Of a stretch of 64,000 bases of DNA, positions 1 to 9,131 are shown piece after piece. Source of the stretch: Desulfobacterales bacterium (GTDB taxonomy: Bacteria > Desulfobacterota > Desulfobacteria > Desulfobacterales > JAQWFD01); assembly GCA_028704555.1 (NCBI GenBank), contig JAQWFD010000003.1:12687-76686 (forward strand), given 5' to 3'. The notes under the pieces are model-generated. The model saw only the letters and a list, made by a program, of their open reading frames with translations, was not told the DNA's origin and did no database searches. Position 1 is the stretch's first letter. Each line of letters begins with the position of its first letter. The position numbers were made by a program, and so were the translations under genes.

Positions 1-316
1 TGGAGTATGATCACGTTCACCGGGGGTATTCCTATTCCGATCATTCCTTTGAACTTCCCCGCTTGCAGGGGGGCGCCCTTAAAATATTCAATTGGTATAG
101 CGTGTTAATGGGTGAGAAAAATCGACCACTGGCAGTGGATTATGTTCTCGGTTCATGATCGGAATTTCCCTTACAGAATTAGCCAGGCGTTTAGGGATGA
201 GCGTTGCCGGGGTTGGATACTCAGTGGAGAGGGGCCAAAGCATCGCTCGCGAAAACAATTATCAGCTATTAGAATGAGTTTTTGAAAATTTTAAGGGCGT
301 CCCGATACGCACTTGA
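1..316 (+). repeat. Direct repeat, copy 1 (partner at 705-1019)
   Basis: This stretch reappears almost unchanged at 705-1019. The differences seen are an extra base near position 129 and a few substitutions. The shared unit holds an internal piece of a WYL-type regulator gene followed by the small element at 74-299, plus about 17 bases beyond it. Since the repeat begins at the window edge, the duplicated unit may extend further left. The spacing suggests a tandem duplication with a period of about 704 bases. Confidence 0.9.
74..299 (+). mobile_element. RAYT-derived miniature element, copy 1
   Basis: The element starts CGCCCTTAAAATATTCAA and ends with the inverted match TTGAAAATTTTAAGGGCG, so the ends form an 18-bp inverted repeat with one mismatch. 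Inside, one frame reads LARRLGMSVAGVGYSVERGQ and ends NNYQLLE-stop. This resembles the C-terminal helix-turn-helix tail of REP-associated Y1 transposases. No catalytic domain is present, so it would be non-autonomous. That it moves is inferred only from its ends and its copy number. Confidence 0.65.
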
Positions 317-544
317 CAATCTCTGGCAGTCATATATAACAAATCTATTCTTTATTACTTCCTGAAGCAGATCTCCCACTTGTTTTATTTTTCCTGAACG
401 CATGTTGTGCATGCAGATCAAAGCCGGCTCCCATTCGTAAGGAGAAGACCATGCAGCTATCGATACATCCGGCCGGTTGATTGCATGGAGGGATGCGTGC
501 CGTCGGTTGAATCGGGCAGGGCGCAATTGGATAAAGGAGTAGCA
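317..544. other. Spacer between the two repeat copies
   Basis: No gene is recognised here. The minus strand stays open (269-637), but no family match or convincing start is visible. A ribosome-binding site, AAAGGAG, at 534-540 serves the regulator start at 545. Confidence 0.5.
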
Positions 545-777
545 ATGACAAATCATCTGATATCTGAGCGCTTTCAGTGGTTTGATGGCAAGGTGAAATT
601 GGAAAAATATCCCAACGCTGGCTCTCTGGCAAAACAATTCGAAGGATCATCCAGAACCGCGCAACGGGACATCGAGTTCCTGCGGGATCGACTGAGTGCC
701 CCCTTGGAGTATGATCACGTTCACCGGGGGTATTCCTATTCCGATCATTCCTTTGAACTTCCCCGCTTGCAGGGGGG
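545..777 (+). pseudogene. Truncated WYL-type HTH transcriptional regulator
   Basis: An ATG at 545 behind AAAGGAG opens a frame of about 78 residues. It resembles the N-terminal helix-turn-helix of WYL-family regulators, with segments such as SSRTAQRDIEFLRDRLSAP and EYDHVHRGYSYSD. The frame then runs into the inserted element at 778, so the WYL ligand-binding domain is missing. WYL regulators often lie beside CRISPR-cas operons, so this was probably a cas-operon regulator that was lost. An internal piece of the same gene is also present at 1-73. Confidence 0.7.
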
Positions 778-1019
778 CGCCCTTAAAATATTCAATTGGT
801 ATAGCGTGTTAATGGGTGAGAAAAATCGACCCTGGCAGTGGATTATGTTCTCGGTTCATGATCGGAATTTCCCTTACAGAATTAGCCAGGCGTTTAGGGA
901 TGAGCGTTGCCGGGGTTGGATACTCAGTGGAGAGGGGCCAGAGCATCGCTCGCGAAAACAATTATCAGCTATTAGAATGAGTTTTTGAAAATTTTAAGGG
1001 CGTCCCGATACGCATTTGA
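705..1019 (+). repeat. Direct repeat, copy 2 (partner at 1-316)
   Basis: This is the second copy of the regulator-plus-element unit. The match with copy 1 ends after the shared flank CCCGATACGCA. Here the following bases lead into a cas3-like fragment instead of the unrelated sequence after copy 1. Confidence 0.9.
778..1002 (+). mobile_element. RAYT-derived miniature element, copy 2
   Basis: It is the same 225-bp element as at 74-299, with the same inverted ends and the same transposase-tail reading frame, ending in a TGA at 986-988. It interrupts the WYL-type regulator that starts at 545. A diverged relative of its last 108 bases lies at 16461-16568, on the far side of the CRISPR array and in the same orientation. 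Confidence 0.7.
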
Positions 1020-1071
1020 TGCTGGGAACTGGGGTTACTTGGCGGGGCTGTGGCATGATGTAGGAAGGGAG
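1006..1071 (+). pseudogene. Fragment of a second cas3 HD domain
   Basis: The frame starting at 1006 reads RYAFDAGNWGYLAGLWHDVG. This matches the form WG-LAGLWHDLGK, the metal-binding HD motif near the N terminus of Cas3 nucleases. The intact cas3 just downstream has its own, different version (AWGALLGDWHDLGKF). The fragment runs directly off the end of the repeat and is closed by a stop near 1090. I infer that an earlier cas3 was displaced or deleted here. It is short, so chance similarity is not excluded. Confidence 0.5.
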
Positions 1072-1075
1072 ACAA

Positions 1076-3280
1076 ATGGATTTTTATGCTGATGGGAACA
1101 AGGTTCAGAAGCTGATGACGCATATTGATGGTGTTAGGAATAACGCATTTTTATTTTCCAAAGAATTTGGGTGTGAAGCGTGGGGCGCATTATTAGGTGA
1201 TTGGCATGACTTGGGAAAGTTCATGGAGACTTTTCAGAGATATATGCTTGAAGGTGGACAACGTATTGAGCATGCCGTTGTAGGCGGACGATACGCAACA
1301 GATCAATTTGATGACTCTCTTCGTAAATTGGCCTTACAGCTTACAATTACTTGTCATCATACCGGATTGCAAAATAGCGAAGCGCTTAAAAGACGATTAG
1401 TCGGTGCGACACAACTGGTACGCGACGCCATCAAAAATACTCCGAGTGATTTGTTGGATAGAAAACTTCCTGAGTGGCCCGAGTGGCTGATTCCGCCAAA
1501 TGTTAGCGCTGAAGAAAACAAAATAAATGAGTGGAAAAGAAGCTTGGAATTTTGGATACGAATGCTTCATTCCTGCCTGGTTGATGCTGATTGGCTTGAT
1601 GCTGAAAAGCGAGATCCGGATACACCGAAAAGACCGGAGTTTCCTTCGATTGAGGAGCTTAGAAATAAACTGGATGCATATATTGATGCAAAAGTTTCTA
1701 ACGCTGCAAAAAATAATTGGACACTCGTCAATGCTCAAAGAAAAAGTGTGCTTGATGCTTGTCGAGAGTCTGCAATTGCCAACACCGGATTCTTTTCATT
1801 AACGGTTCCTACGGGTGGCGGAAAAACACTTTCCGGGATGTCCTTTGCTTTAAATCATGCTGTAGAAAATAAGATGAAACGTGTGATTGTTGTGATCCCG
1901 TATACAAGCATTATCGAACAAAATGCATCCGTTTACGCAGAAGTTTTTGGACGCGAAAACGTAATTGAGCATCATTCAAATCTTGATCCTGAAAAAGACA
2001 CGGAAAGAAATCAACTCGCAGCAGAGAATTGGGATGCACCTGTCATCGTCACAACGAATGTTCAATTTTTTGAATCGTTGTACGCAAACAAAAATTCCAG
2101 ACTTCGGAAACTTCATAACATTTCCAGAAGCGTTATTGTTTTGGACGAAGTGCAATCGTTGCCTCCGGGGTTGTTGTATCCGATATTGGATGCAATGCGG
2201 GAATTGAGAGAACATTACGGGTGTTCAATTGTTCTTTCGACGGCGACTCAGCCAGCCTTGAAGAAGCGCAAATCATTTATGCGCGGGTTGGATGAGGTGA
2301 AAGAAATTATTCCGAACGTAATGAAGCTGTCGCGAGATTTAGCTCGTGTGAACATTGAATGGGAAACAGGCAACGCAGTAGCATATCCAGATATTTCGGA
2401 ACGTATCCTAAAAGAAAATATGCAACGTGTTTTGGTGGTCACACATAAGCGTAAAGATGCCCGAGTGCTTGCTGGTTTGTTGCCCGAGGAGACTTATCAT
2501 CTTTCAGCATCCATGTGCCCTTCGCACCGAAAAGATATTCTTAAAAAAGTAACAGAGTTGCTGAAAAATGAATCGTCAACTGTTCGGTTAGTAAGTACCC
2601 AATTAATCGAGGCGGGGGTAGATATTGATTTCCCTGTCGTTTTCAGGGCCTTGGCCGGTCTGGACAGTATTTCACAGACGGCAGGGCGTTGTAACCGCGA
2701 AGGCAACGATGTTAATGGAGGTCGCCTAATTGTCTTTCGCGCACCAACAGAACCTCCGGCTGGAGTTTTGCGCTTGGGAAAGGGCATTATGGAAAGTTTG
2801 CTTAATTCCAGTGAATCTGACGGCGTTTTGCGGGGCGATGATGGTTCGTTGGATTTAACGTCCCCCGCTATTTATGATACATATTTTCGCTTGTTTTATT
2901 CTGGTGTTCAACTGGATGGGGCAGGGGTTCAAAATGCCCGCGCAAGTCTGGATTTTCCTGAAGTCGCAAAGCGTTTCCGTATGATTGACAGCGCTACATA
3001 TCCCGTCGTTGTTCCTTACAAAGATGCATATAACAAACTGGAGATTGTCCGGGCTAAATTCAAACCATCGAGGGATGACTTCAGATCACTTCAACCATTT
3101 ATTGTTCAAATATATTCTCAAGAGTTTCAGGCTCTGAATAACGTAGGCGCACTTGGATCTATACATGAGAAAGCGTTCTGGTATTTATCGCCACCATATG
3201 AACGGCTTTATGATGAACGATTTGGGTTGGATGTGTCTGAAGGAAATCTTTTTCCTGATTATTCAAAATTCAATGTTTAA
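1076..3280 (+). CDS. cas3: Type I-C CRISPR nuclease-helicase Cas3
   Basis: This 734-residue protein unwinds and cuts DNA recruited by the Cascade complex. The N-terminal HD nuclease carries His44-Asp45 in WHDLGKF, with further histidines at 66 and 94-95. The helicase half shows TGGGKT (246-251, Walker A), the DEVQ box (357-360), the segment STQLIEAGVDID near 507-518 and QTAGRCNRE (534-542, motif VI). The length is usual for HD-helicase fusions. The gene starts behind GGGAG and is followed after 18 bases by cas5. All key motifs are intact, so it is probably functional. Confidence 0.95.
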   Translation: MDFYADGNKVQKLMTHIDGVRNNAFLFSKEFGCEAWGALLGDWHDLGKFMETFQRYMLEGGQRIEHAVVGGRYATDQFDDSLRKLALQLTITCHHTGLQNSEALKRRLVGATQLVRDAIKNTPSDLLDRKLPEWPEWLIPPNVSAEENKINEWKRSLEFWIRMLHSCLVDADWLDAEKRDPDTPKRPEFPSIEELRNKLDAYIDAKVSNAAKNNWTLVNAQRKSVLDACRESAIANTGFFSLTVPTGGGKTLSGMSFALNHAVENKMKRVIVVIPYTSIIEQNASVYAEVFGRENVIEHHSNLDPEKDTERNQLAAENWDAPVIVTTNVQFFESLYANKNSRLRKLHNISRSVIVLDEVQSLPPGLLYPILDAMRELREHYGCSIVLSTATQPALKKRKSFMRGLDEVKEIIPNVMKLSRDLARVNIEWETGNAVAYPDISERILKENMQRVLVVTHKRKDARVLAGLLPEETYHLSASMCPSHRKDILKKVTELLKNESSTVRLVSTQLIEAGVDIDFPVVFRALAGLDSISQTAGRCNREGNDVNGGRLIVFRAPTEPPAGVLRLGKGIMESLLNSSESDGVLRGDDGSLDLTSPAIYDTYFRLFYSGVQLDGAGVQNARASLDFPEVAKRFRMIDSATYPVVVPYKDAYNKLEIVRAKFKPSRDDFRSLQPFIVQIYSQEFQALNNVGALGSIHEKAFWYLSPPYERLYDERFGLDVSEGNLFPDYSKFNV

Positions 3281-3298
3281 GACTAAAAGGGAGGAACT

Positions 3299-3997
3299 AT
3301 GAAAAAAAAGAGAGGCCCGACATTGAGCCTTCGGGCAAAAGGGCCGCTTGCCATATTTACGCGGCCTGAACTCAAAACAGAACGGGTGAGTTATGAGGTT
3401 CCAACCCCTTCAGCTGTTCGCGGAATATTTGAAGCGATTTGCTGGAAGCCAGCCATTCAGTGGCATGTGGAGCGGATCTATGTGTTCAATGAAATATGCT
3501 TTAATGCGATCAAGCGGAATGAACTAAATAGTAAAAGTATAATGCCTTCAGGACGGATGATGGATTGTGGCATGAGAGAATTTACACACGGGATATATGG
3601 AATAAATGTAGAGCCTGACAGGGCGCAGCGAAATACGGTGGCTTTACGGAATGTAGACTATCAGTTCGAGGCCTTTTTCACGCTTACGGACAAAGCTGGG
3701 CCGGAGGACAATATCTTCAAATTTATCGACATGTTTTCGCGTCGTTTGGAAAAAGGCCAGCATTTCCACCAGCCCTATTTCGGATGCAGGGAGTGTATTG
3801 CTGAAATTCATCCTCCCATAGGAAGCCCAAAAGGGCGGTCAATCCCTGTATCGAAAGAACTCGGTTTAATGCTTTGGGATGTTGAGTTCGGAGGTGTGGA
3901 GGCCCGACAAAACACGCCCCTTTTCTTCAATGCAAAATTGGAAAATGGAAAAATGGAAATTCCATTGTATCCAATCGGTCGAGAGGAGGCATCATAA
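3299..3997 (+). CDS. cas5c: Type I-C Cascade subunit and crRNA endonuclease Cas5
   Basis: The 232-residue product matches the Cas5d/Cas5c family from its start (RGPTLSLRAKGPLAIFTRPE) through the VPTPSAVRGIFEAICWKP segment. In type I-C systems, which lack Cas6, this protein cuts the precursor crRNA at the repeat hairpin and then stays bound to the 5' handle. The GC-rich hairpin repeat of the neighbouring array fits that role. Its start follows GGGAGG. Its TAA stop overlaps the ATG of cas8 by one base (TAATG), indicating coupled translation. Confidence 0.95.
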   Translation: MKKKRGPTLSLRAKGPLAIFTRPELKTERVSYEVPTPSAVRGIFEAICWKPAIQWHVERIYVFNEICFNAIKRNELNSKSIMPSGRMMDCGMREFTHGIYGINVEPDRAQRNTVALRNVDYQFEAFFTLTDKAGPEDNIFKFIDMFSRRLEKGQHFHQPYFGCRECIAEIHPPIGSPKGRSIPVSKELGLMLWDVEFGGVEARQNTPLFFNAKLENGKMEIPLYPIGREEAS

Positions 3998-6291
3998 TGA
4001 TATTGAAAGCGCTTTATGATTTAGCACAACGGGAAGAGCTTGTGCCTGATCCTGATTTTGAAAGCAAGCCAGTCTCTTGGGTGATTCGAGTGGATGATGG
4101 CGGTAAGCTTTTGGGTATTGAACCGTTGAAACAAGCGGAACAGCTTCCCGAAGGGTCAAAAAAGAAACCAAAGATGTTGGGAATACCGATGTTTGTTCCT
4201 TATCAAGGGTCTCGTACTTCGGGCGACCGCGCTTTTTTCTTTGTTGATAAATCCGAATACACGTTAGGGCTTGATCCAAAAGCCAACCGCGAAGCCGATA
4301 AATTATATACTCGATTAAAGATGTTTTATGATCAAATAGAACAGTGTCAGAAGGCAACAAAAAATTCTGCGGTGGATGCCGTTACCCTATTTTTGGGTTC
4401 TCTTCTGAAAAAAGTTTCCTCTGACTTTTTAGTGGATGATTTTGACGGTTTCGTATTTAAAAAAGAATTCAAGAATGAATACAAATTGATTCAAGAAGTC
4501 TTTGAAAAGAATGGCATTGATTGCAATGATCTCGCAACGGCAACACCAGAACGACTTAAAGACGCGTCTAATGAACTTCTCAGCATTTCCAATCTCACAG
4601 AACTTATCACTGAGAATAAGAATCTTTCTGAGGCACAATCAGGAACAGCGGATGACGCTACAAGGCGGATAAACAAGATAACAATAGCTAAAGTTTACCC
4701 ACAAAAAAGTCTGAAGACCATACTGCCTGATGGTTGTTTGACGAATGATTTATTCGCCTTTTCTTATTCGCTTGATGATTGCCGAGTTCACGAGTTGGAA
4801 GGAATTAAGAGATATTGGAAAGGGGTATGTTCTAAAACCGGCAAAGATGAGGGGAATGGGAAAGTTTGTTTAATCACAGGGCGCAAATCACTTGTGGCCT
4901 ACAAAATACCATTATTGAAAAATGTGCCAGGAGGGAGCACCAGTGGGATTTCTCTCGTTTCATACAATTCTTCTGCTTTTGAAAGTTATGGATGGAAGGA
5001 AAAAACAAATTCGGCGGTTGCCAATGCTGCAATTTCTTCAGAGGGTGCACTTTTCTCCATGACAGCCCTGAACCGTCTTTTGCATCCTAATTACCCCGAC
5101 CCGCAAGATACGAATCAGACCTTATCGAAGCAAAATGTGCATTTAAGCTCAGATACTGTGGTTTGTTATTGGACGCGGAACAAAAGCGAGTTGTCCGATT
5201 CCTTTGGTTTGGCCATTGAGGTGGATGAAGAAAAGGTAGAGGCGAAACCGGCGCAAGTTGCGGAGATGTATAAAAGCCTTTGGAAAGGCATCCCCTATAA
5301 ATTGGACAAACCAGATGAATTCTACTCCTTGGTTCTATCTGGTGGCCAGGGACGGGCGATGGTAAGGGATTGGATAGAGTCGAACACACAACATGTAGTG
5401 GATAGCCTGGCACAATACTTTGCAGACTTGCGAATTGAGCGTTGTTGTCCTGCACCTAAAAGAGGAAGACATTCTGAAAGCTTTTCGCTGCCTTTATTGC
5501 TTGAGTCGCTTGCTGATCCAAAAGACCGCCGGAAAGAAGGCATTCCTTCTGCTATCGGCGCACAGTTCTACCGGGCATCAATTGACAAAAAACTATTGTT
5601 TCCACAACCGGCATTTAGCCGGGCAATTTTGCGTTATAGAGCTGAATTAGGGAAGGAGAAGGACGAGAACAAGGGCTGGTTTGTAAAGAATTGGAACGAT
5701 TCCCGAGCGGCCATTATTAAAGCGTATCTAAATCGGAAATGCAGGAAAGAATTAAAACAAGAGGAGGTGTTAGAAAAAATGAATCCAACCTGTACAGATA
5801 AGGGGTATTTGCTCGGACAACTTATGTCCGTATTGGAAAAACTACAGACTGAGGCCCTGGGTAGCGTTAATGCGAGTATCATCGATCGTTATTTTTCTGG
5901 AGCCTCTGCATCTCCTAAAAGCGTATTTGGAAGTCTACTTAGAAACGCACGACATCATGCACGAAAGGCTAAAGACGAATCAAAAAACAAAGGACAAATA
6001 TTTAATTTGGAACGATTAATTGACCAAATTTGCAGCCAGTTTGATGTTTCTTTGAAAAAAACAGAAGAGCCAAAAGCCGTTTATGAGAATGGATTTCCTG
6101 CATATCTTTCTCAAGAGCAACAGGGAATGTTTGTTTTGGGATACCATCAAATGCGCAAATGGTTGTGGATGACACGCGAAGAACGGGATATCTGGAATGG
6201 CGAATATCCCGATGCTGCCCGTGCATATTTGTGGGCGAAAAAGGAAAACGATTTAGGAAATTCAACTGAAGAAAAAGGAGAAAACCAATGA
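3997..6291 (+). CDS. cas8c: Type I-C Cascade large subunit Cas8c (Csd1)
   Basis: The N terminus (MILKALYDLAQREELVPDPD, then KPVSWVIRVDDGGKLLGIEP) and position place it in the Csd1/Cas8c family, the large subunit that recognises the PAM. It is 764 residues, longer than the roughly 600 I expect for the family. A lysine- and serine-rich stretch around residues 95-230 may hold part of the extra length. The gene also encodes the small Cas11c subunit from an internal start in known I-C systems, but I did not locate that start here. It overlaps cas7 by four bases. Confidence 0.93.
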   Translation: MILKALYDLAQREELVPDPDFESKPVSWVIRVDDGGKLLGIEPLKQAEQLPEGSKKKPKMLGIPMFVPYQGSRTSGDRAFFFVDKSEYTLGLDPKANREADKLYTRLKMFYDQIEQCQKATKNSAVDAVTLFLGSLLKKVSSDFLVDDFDGFVFKKEFKNEYKLIQEVFEKNGIDCNDLATATPERLKDASNELLSISNLTELITENKNLSEAQSGTADDATRRINKITIAKVYPQKSLKTILPDGCLTNDLFAFSYSLDDCRVHELEGIKRYWKGVCSKTGKDEGNGKVCLITGRKSLVAYKIPLLKNVPGGSTSGISLVSYNSSAFESYGWKEKTNSAVANAAISSEGALFSMTALNRLLHPNYPDPQDTNQTLSKQNVHLSSDTVVCYWTRNKSELSDSFGLAIEVDEEKVEAKPAQVAEMYKSLWKGIPYKLDKPDEFYSLVLSGGQGRAMVRDWIESNTQHVVDSLAQYFADLRIERCCPAPKRGRHSESFSLPLLLESLADPKDRRKEGIPSAIGAQFYRASIDKKLLFPQPAFSRAILRYRAELGKEKDENKGWFVKNWNDSRAAIIKAYLNRKCRKELKQEEVLEKMNPTCTDKGYLLGQLMSVLEKLQTEALGSVNASIIDRYFSGASASPKSVFGSLLRNARHHARKAKDESKNKGQIFNLERLIDQICSQFDVSLKKTEEPKAVYENGFPAYLSQEQQGMFVLGYHQMRKWLWMTREERDIWNGEYPDAARAYLWAKKENDLGNSTEEKGENQ

Positions 6292-7418
6292 GTAACGCTA
6301 TCAAAAATCGCTATGAGTTTGTTTATCTGTTTGATGTAAAAAACGGAAATCCAAATGGGGACCCAGATGCCGGGAACGCTCCTCGTCAGGACTATGAAAC
6401 CGGAAAAGGATTAGTTACGGATGTTTGCCTGAAACGGAAGATTAGAAACTATGTTGATATCACAAAAAACAACCAGGCTCCTTATGAGATTCATGTGAGA
6501 GAAGGAGCTTTTCTTTCCGAGCATCATAAACGCGCACATTTGGCGATTGAAAATGAAACGATCCAGATGATTGTTCCCGATGATTTGGTAGATGAGTTTA
6601 AAACCTTTGAAGCATACCCTGATGGAATCGCTTTTTCTGATGAAGGCGAGCGACCATGCTTGGTCTTGTCTCTATCTGAACTGGAAGAAACAGAGAAAAA
6701 GGTGAAAGCCCTGAAAGAGAAAATCAAAAAGGAAGATGCCAAGAACACGAAGCTGCCATCGCCCGCCGCAAAAGCAAAGCTCCGTGAACTGTTTATTGAT
6801 TCAAAGCAGAAAAAAGCGGCTCAGTGGATGTGCAAAAACTTTTTTGATGTGCGTACGTTTGGAGCAGTTATGTCCACTGGCGATATGCGATGTGGACAGA
6901 TTAGAGGACCCGTCCAATTTGGATTTGCGGAAAGTATTGATTCAATTGTGGGTAAGGAAATACCCATGTCGCGGACTGCTGCGGTAAGTGTAGATGACCC
7001 TGATCAAAAAGGGTTGGGTGCTCGAAAATCAATAGTTCCTTATGGATTGTATCGGGTTCATGGATATGTTTCTGCACATCTGGCAAATCAAACTTCCTTT
7101 TCAGAGGATGATTTACAGCTGTTGTGGTCAGCCTTGATGAATATGTTTGACCAAGATCCCGCTGCTGCTCGAACCGGAATGCACGCTCAAAAATTGATCG
7201 TGTTTAAACATATTGGAACCGGTGCAGATGAAAAGCAAAAAATTGAACAAGCAAAATTAGGATGTGCACCTGCGCATAAATTATTTGAATTGGTAAATCT
7301 TGAATTGATCAATAAAGACAAGCCCCCACGTTCTTTTGCTGATTATACAAAGATTGACGTTGCGGATATAAAAACTAAGGTAAAAGTCTTAGGCGTTGAA
7401 GCAAATGAAATGCTGTAA
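6288..7418 (+). CDS. cas7c: Type I-C Cascade backbone protein Cas7c (Csd2)
   Basis: The signature NGNPNGDPDAGNAPR near residues 18-32 and the segment TFGAVMSTGDM identify Cas7 of type I-C, which forms the filament along the crRNA spacer. At 376 residues it is larger than the roughly 290 usual for the family. A charged, helix-prone segment at about 122-170, rich in Glu and Lys, looks like an insertion. It starts inside the end of cas8 (ATGA overlap) behind AAGGAG. The next gene in the operon is a dead insertion, not cas4. Confidence 0.95.
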   Translation: MSNAIKNRYEFVYLFDVKNGNPNGDPDAGNAPRQDYETGKGLVTDVCLKRKIRNYVDITKNNQAPYEIHVREGAFLSEHHKRAHLAIENETIQMIVPDDLVDEFKTFEAYPDGIAFSDEGERPCLVLSLSELEETEKKVKALKEKIKKEDAKNTKLPSPAAKAKLRELFIDSKQKKAAQWMCKNFFDVRTFGAVMSTGDMRCGQIRGPVQFGFAESIDSIVGKEIPMSRTAAVSVDDPDQKGLGARKSIVPYGLYRVHGYVSAHLANQTSFSEDDLQLLWSALMNMFDQDPAAARTGMHAQKLIVFKHIGTGADEKQKIEQAKLGCAPAHKLFELVNLELINKDKPPRSFADYTKIDVADIKTKVKVLGVEANEML

Positions 7419-7570
7419 CCATACAGGAAGCTGGCATGTTAAAAAGGGGACATGTCCAGCCATGCAGGCGATGCGGCAAACAAAATTATGCCTGTGGTGT
7501 AACCGAGGACTGCATGGCATCCGAAACTTGTTCGGGGCGACTGTAGAGCCAGGAAGATATTGATTCTTGA

Positions 7571-8414
7571 TTGACAGGAGGGGTGATCGAAACAAGCATA
7601 GCTGTCTTCAGAGGTAAGGAAATCAGGAAGACGATTCATAACAATGAGTGGTGGTTTGTAATAGCTGATGTGGTCAGTGTGTTGACTGGCTCAGCAAATC
7701 CACCCGGTTATATTAAAGATATGCGGCGGCGTGACAAGGAGTTGTCAAAAGGATGGGGGCAAATTGCCACCTCCCTTTGATAGAGACTCCTGGAGGAAAC
7801 CAAAAGGTCAATTGCGCTAACACCGAGGGCATCTTCCGCATTATTCAGTCCATTCCATCCCATAAGGCGGAGCCATTCAAGCGCTGGATGGCAAAGGTCG
7901 GCTACGAGCGGGTTCAGGAGATAGAGGACCCCGAACTGGCAACCAAAAGAACCCGCGCTCTGTATAAGGCGAAAGGCTATTCTGATGACTGGATTGAGAA
8001 GCGGATGCGCGGCATCGCCATCAGGGAGGAGCTTACAGACGAATGGAAAGAAAGGGAGGTAAAGCGCGAGAAGGAATATGCGATTCTAACCGCCGAAATT
8101 GCAAAGGCCGCCTTTGGCGTTACTCCTGGCGAACATAAAAAACTTAAGGGGCTAATTCGGTAAAATCTCAGGGACCATATGACGGATCTTGAATTGATTT
8201 TTTCCATGCTTGGAGAGGCGGCTACGACTGAGATAACGCGGGTGGATGATGCAAAGGGCTTTCAGGAAAACAAGCGTGCTGCTCATAAGGGTGGGGAGGT
8301 TGCCGGGAAGGCGAGAAAAGACCTGGAACAAAAACCCACAAAAGGGTTGTTTCTCCCGAGAATTATCTGGGCATTACCCGGAAGAAACGGAAACAGCTGA
8401 GCGAGAAGGAATGA
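7571..8414 (+). pseudogene. DinD/BRO-family protein, broken by three lesions
   Basis: Joined across frames, this reads as a BRO-N domain protein related to DinD and phage antirepressors. The first part contains FRGKEIRKTIHNNEWWFVIA. A frameshift near 7775 switches to IETPGGNQKVNCANTEGIFR. At 8161 a TAA stands where a CAA glutamine fits (KGLIR-stop-NLRDHMTDLEL). A second frameshift near 8330 moves to THKRVVSPENYLGITRKKRK and ends at 8414. The similarity stays clear throughout, so decay looks recent. The gene separates the interference genes (cas3-5-8-7) from the adaptation genes (cas4-1-2). Confidence 0.85.
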
Positions 8415-8498
8415 ACTATCCCGCAAACGGCGGGGGATTAACCCCAAGAGGGATTAAAATACCATATAAAACATTAAATTAGACAACAAGGGGTAGCA

Positions 8499-9131
8499 AT
8501 GTACACCGAAGACGATCTTCTTCCAATCTCTGCTTTGCAGCATCTTATTTTCTGCGAGCGGCAGTGTGCCCTGATCCATATTGAGCAGGCATGGGCGGAG
8601 AATCTGTTTACTGCGGAAGGCAGGGTCATGCACGAGCATGTTCACGCGGAGAATCGGGAATCGAGGGGCAGGATTCGTATCGAGCATGGCATGCCTCTTC
8701 GCTCATTGCGGCTGGGGCTGATCGGGAAGGCGGATGTGGTCGAATTCCACCGCCAGGCGGATGGCTCTTGGCAACCCTTTCCCGTGGAATACAAACGGGG
8801 CAAGCCGAAGAAGGATAACAGTGATAAGGTTCAGCTTTGTGCCCAAGCACTCTGTCTTGAAGAGATGCTGAACACCGAGGTGCCCGAGGGCGCGCTTTTT
8901 TATGGAAAAAATCGCCGCCGGACGGATGTTGTTTTAGACGACACACTGAGGAAATTGACGGAAGAAACAGCGATGCGTCTGCACGGGCTAATTGCATCCG
9001 GGCATACACCAGGCGCGGTCTACGCAAAGAAGTGTGACTCTTGTTCGCTGGCCGGTATGTGCCTGCCCAAAACAGCCGGTAAGGGAAAATCTGTGAAACG
9101 GTATTTGTCAGGAGTGGTGAGGGAATTATGA
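8499..9131 (+). CDS. cas4: CRISPR adaptation nuclease Cas4
   Basis: The 210-residue protein has the Cas4 iron-sulfur nuclease layout. Cys19 lies in the N-terminal FCERQC segment, and the C-terminal cluster is Cys179, Cys182 and Cys188 (KKCDSCSLAGMC). Between them are the RecB-type active-site residues Asp79 (GKADVVEF) and Glu97/Lys99 (PVEYKRGKPKK). Cas4 trims prespacers and selects those with a PAM. The start follows an AAGGGG site, and the stop overlaps the cas1 ATG by four bases. It appears intact. Confidence 0.93.
   Translation: MYTEDDLLPISALQHLIFCERQCALIHIEQAWAENLFTAEGRVMHEHVHAENRESRGRIRIEHGMPLRSLRLGLIGKADVVEFHRQADGSWQPFPVEYKRGKPKKDNSDKVQLCAQALCLEEMLNTEVPEGALFYGKNRRRTDVVLDDTLRKLTEETAMRLHGLIASGHTPGAVYAKKCDSCSLAGMCLPKTAGKGKSVKRYLSGVVREL

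Noticed and set aside
269-637. A minus-strand open frame of 122 residues between the repeat copies.
   Set aside because: It has no ribosome-binding site or recognised family, and both its ends lie in duplicated sequence or the WYL gene. Its middle (DVSIAAWSSPYEWEPAL) looks protein-like, but I cannot support a gene.
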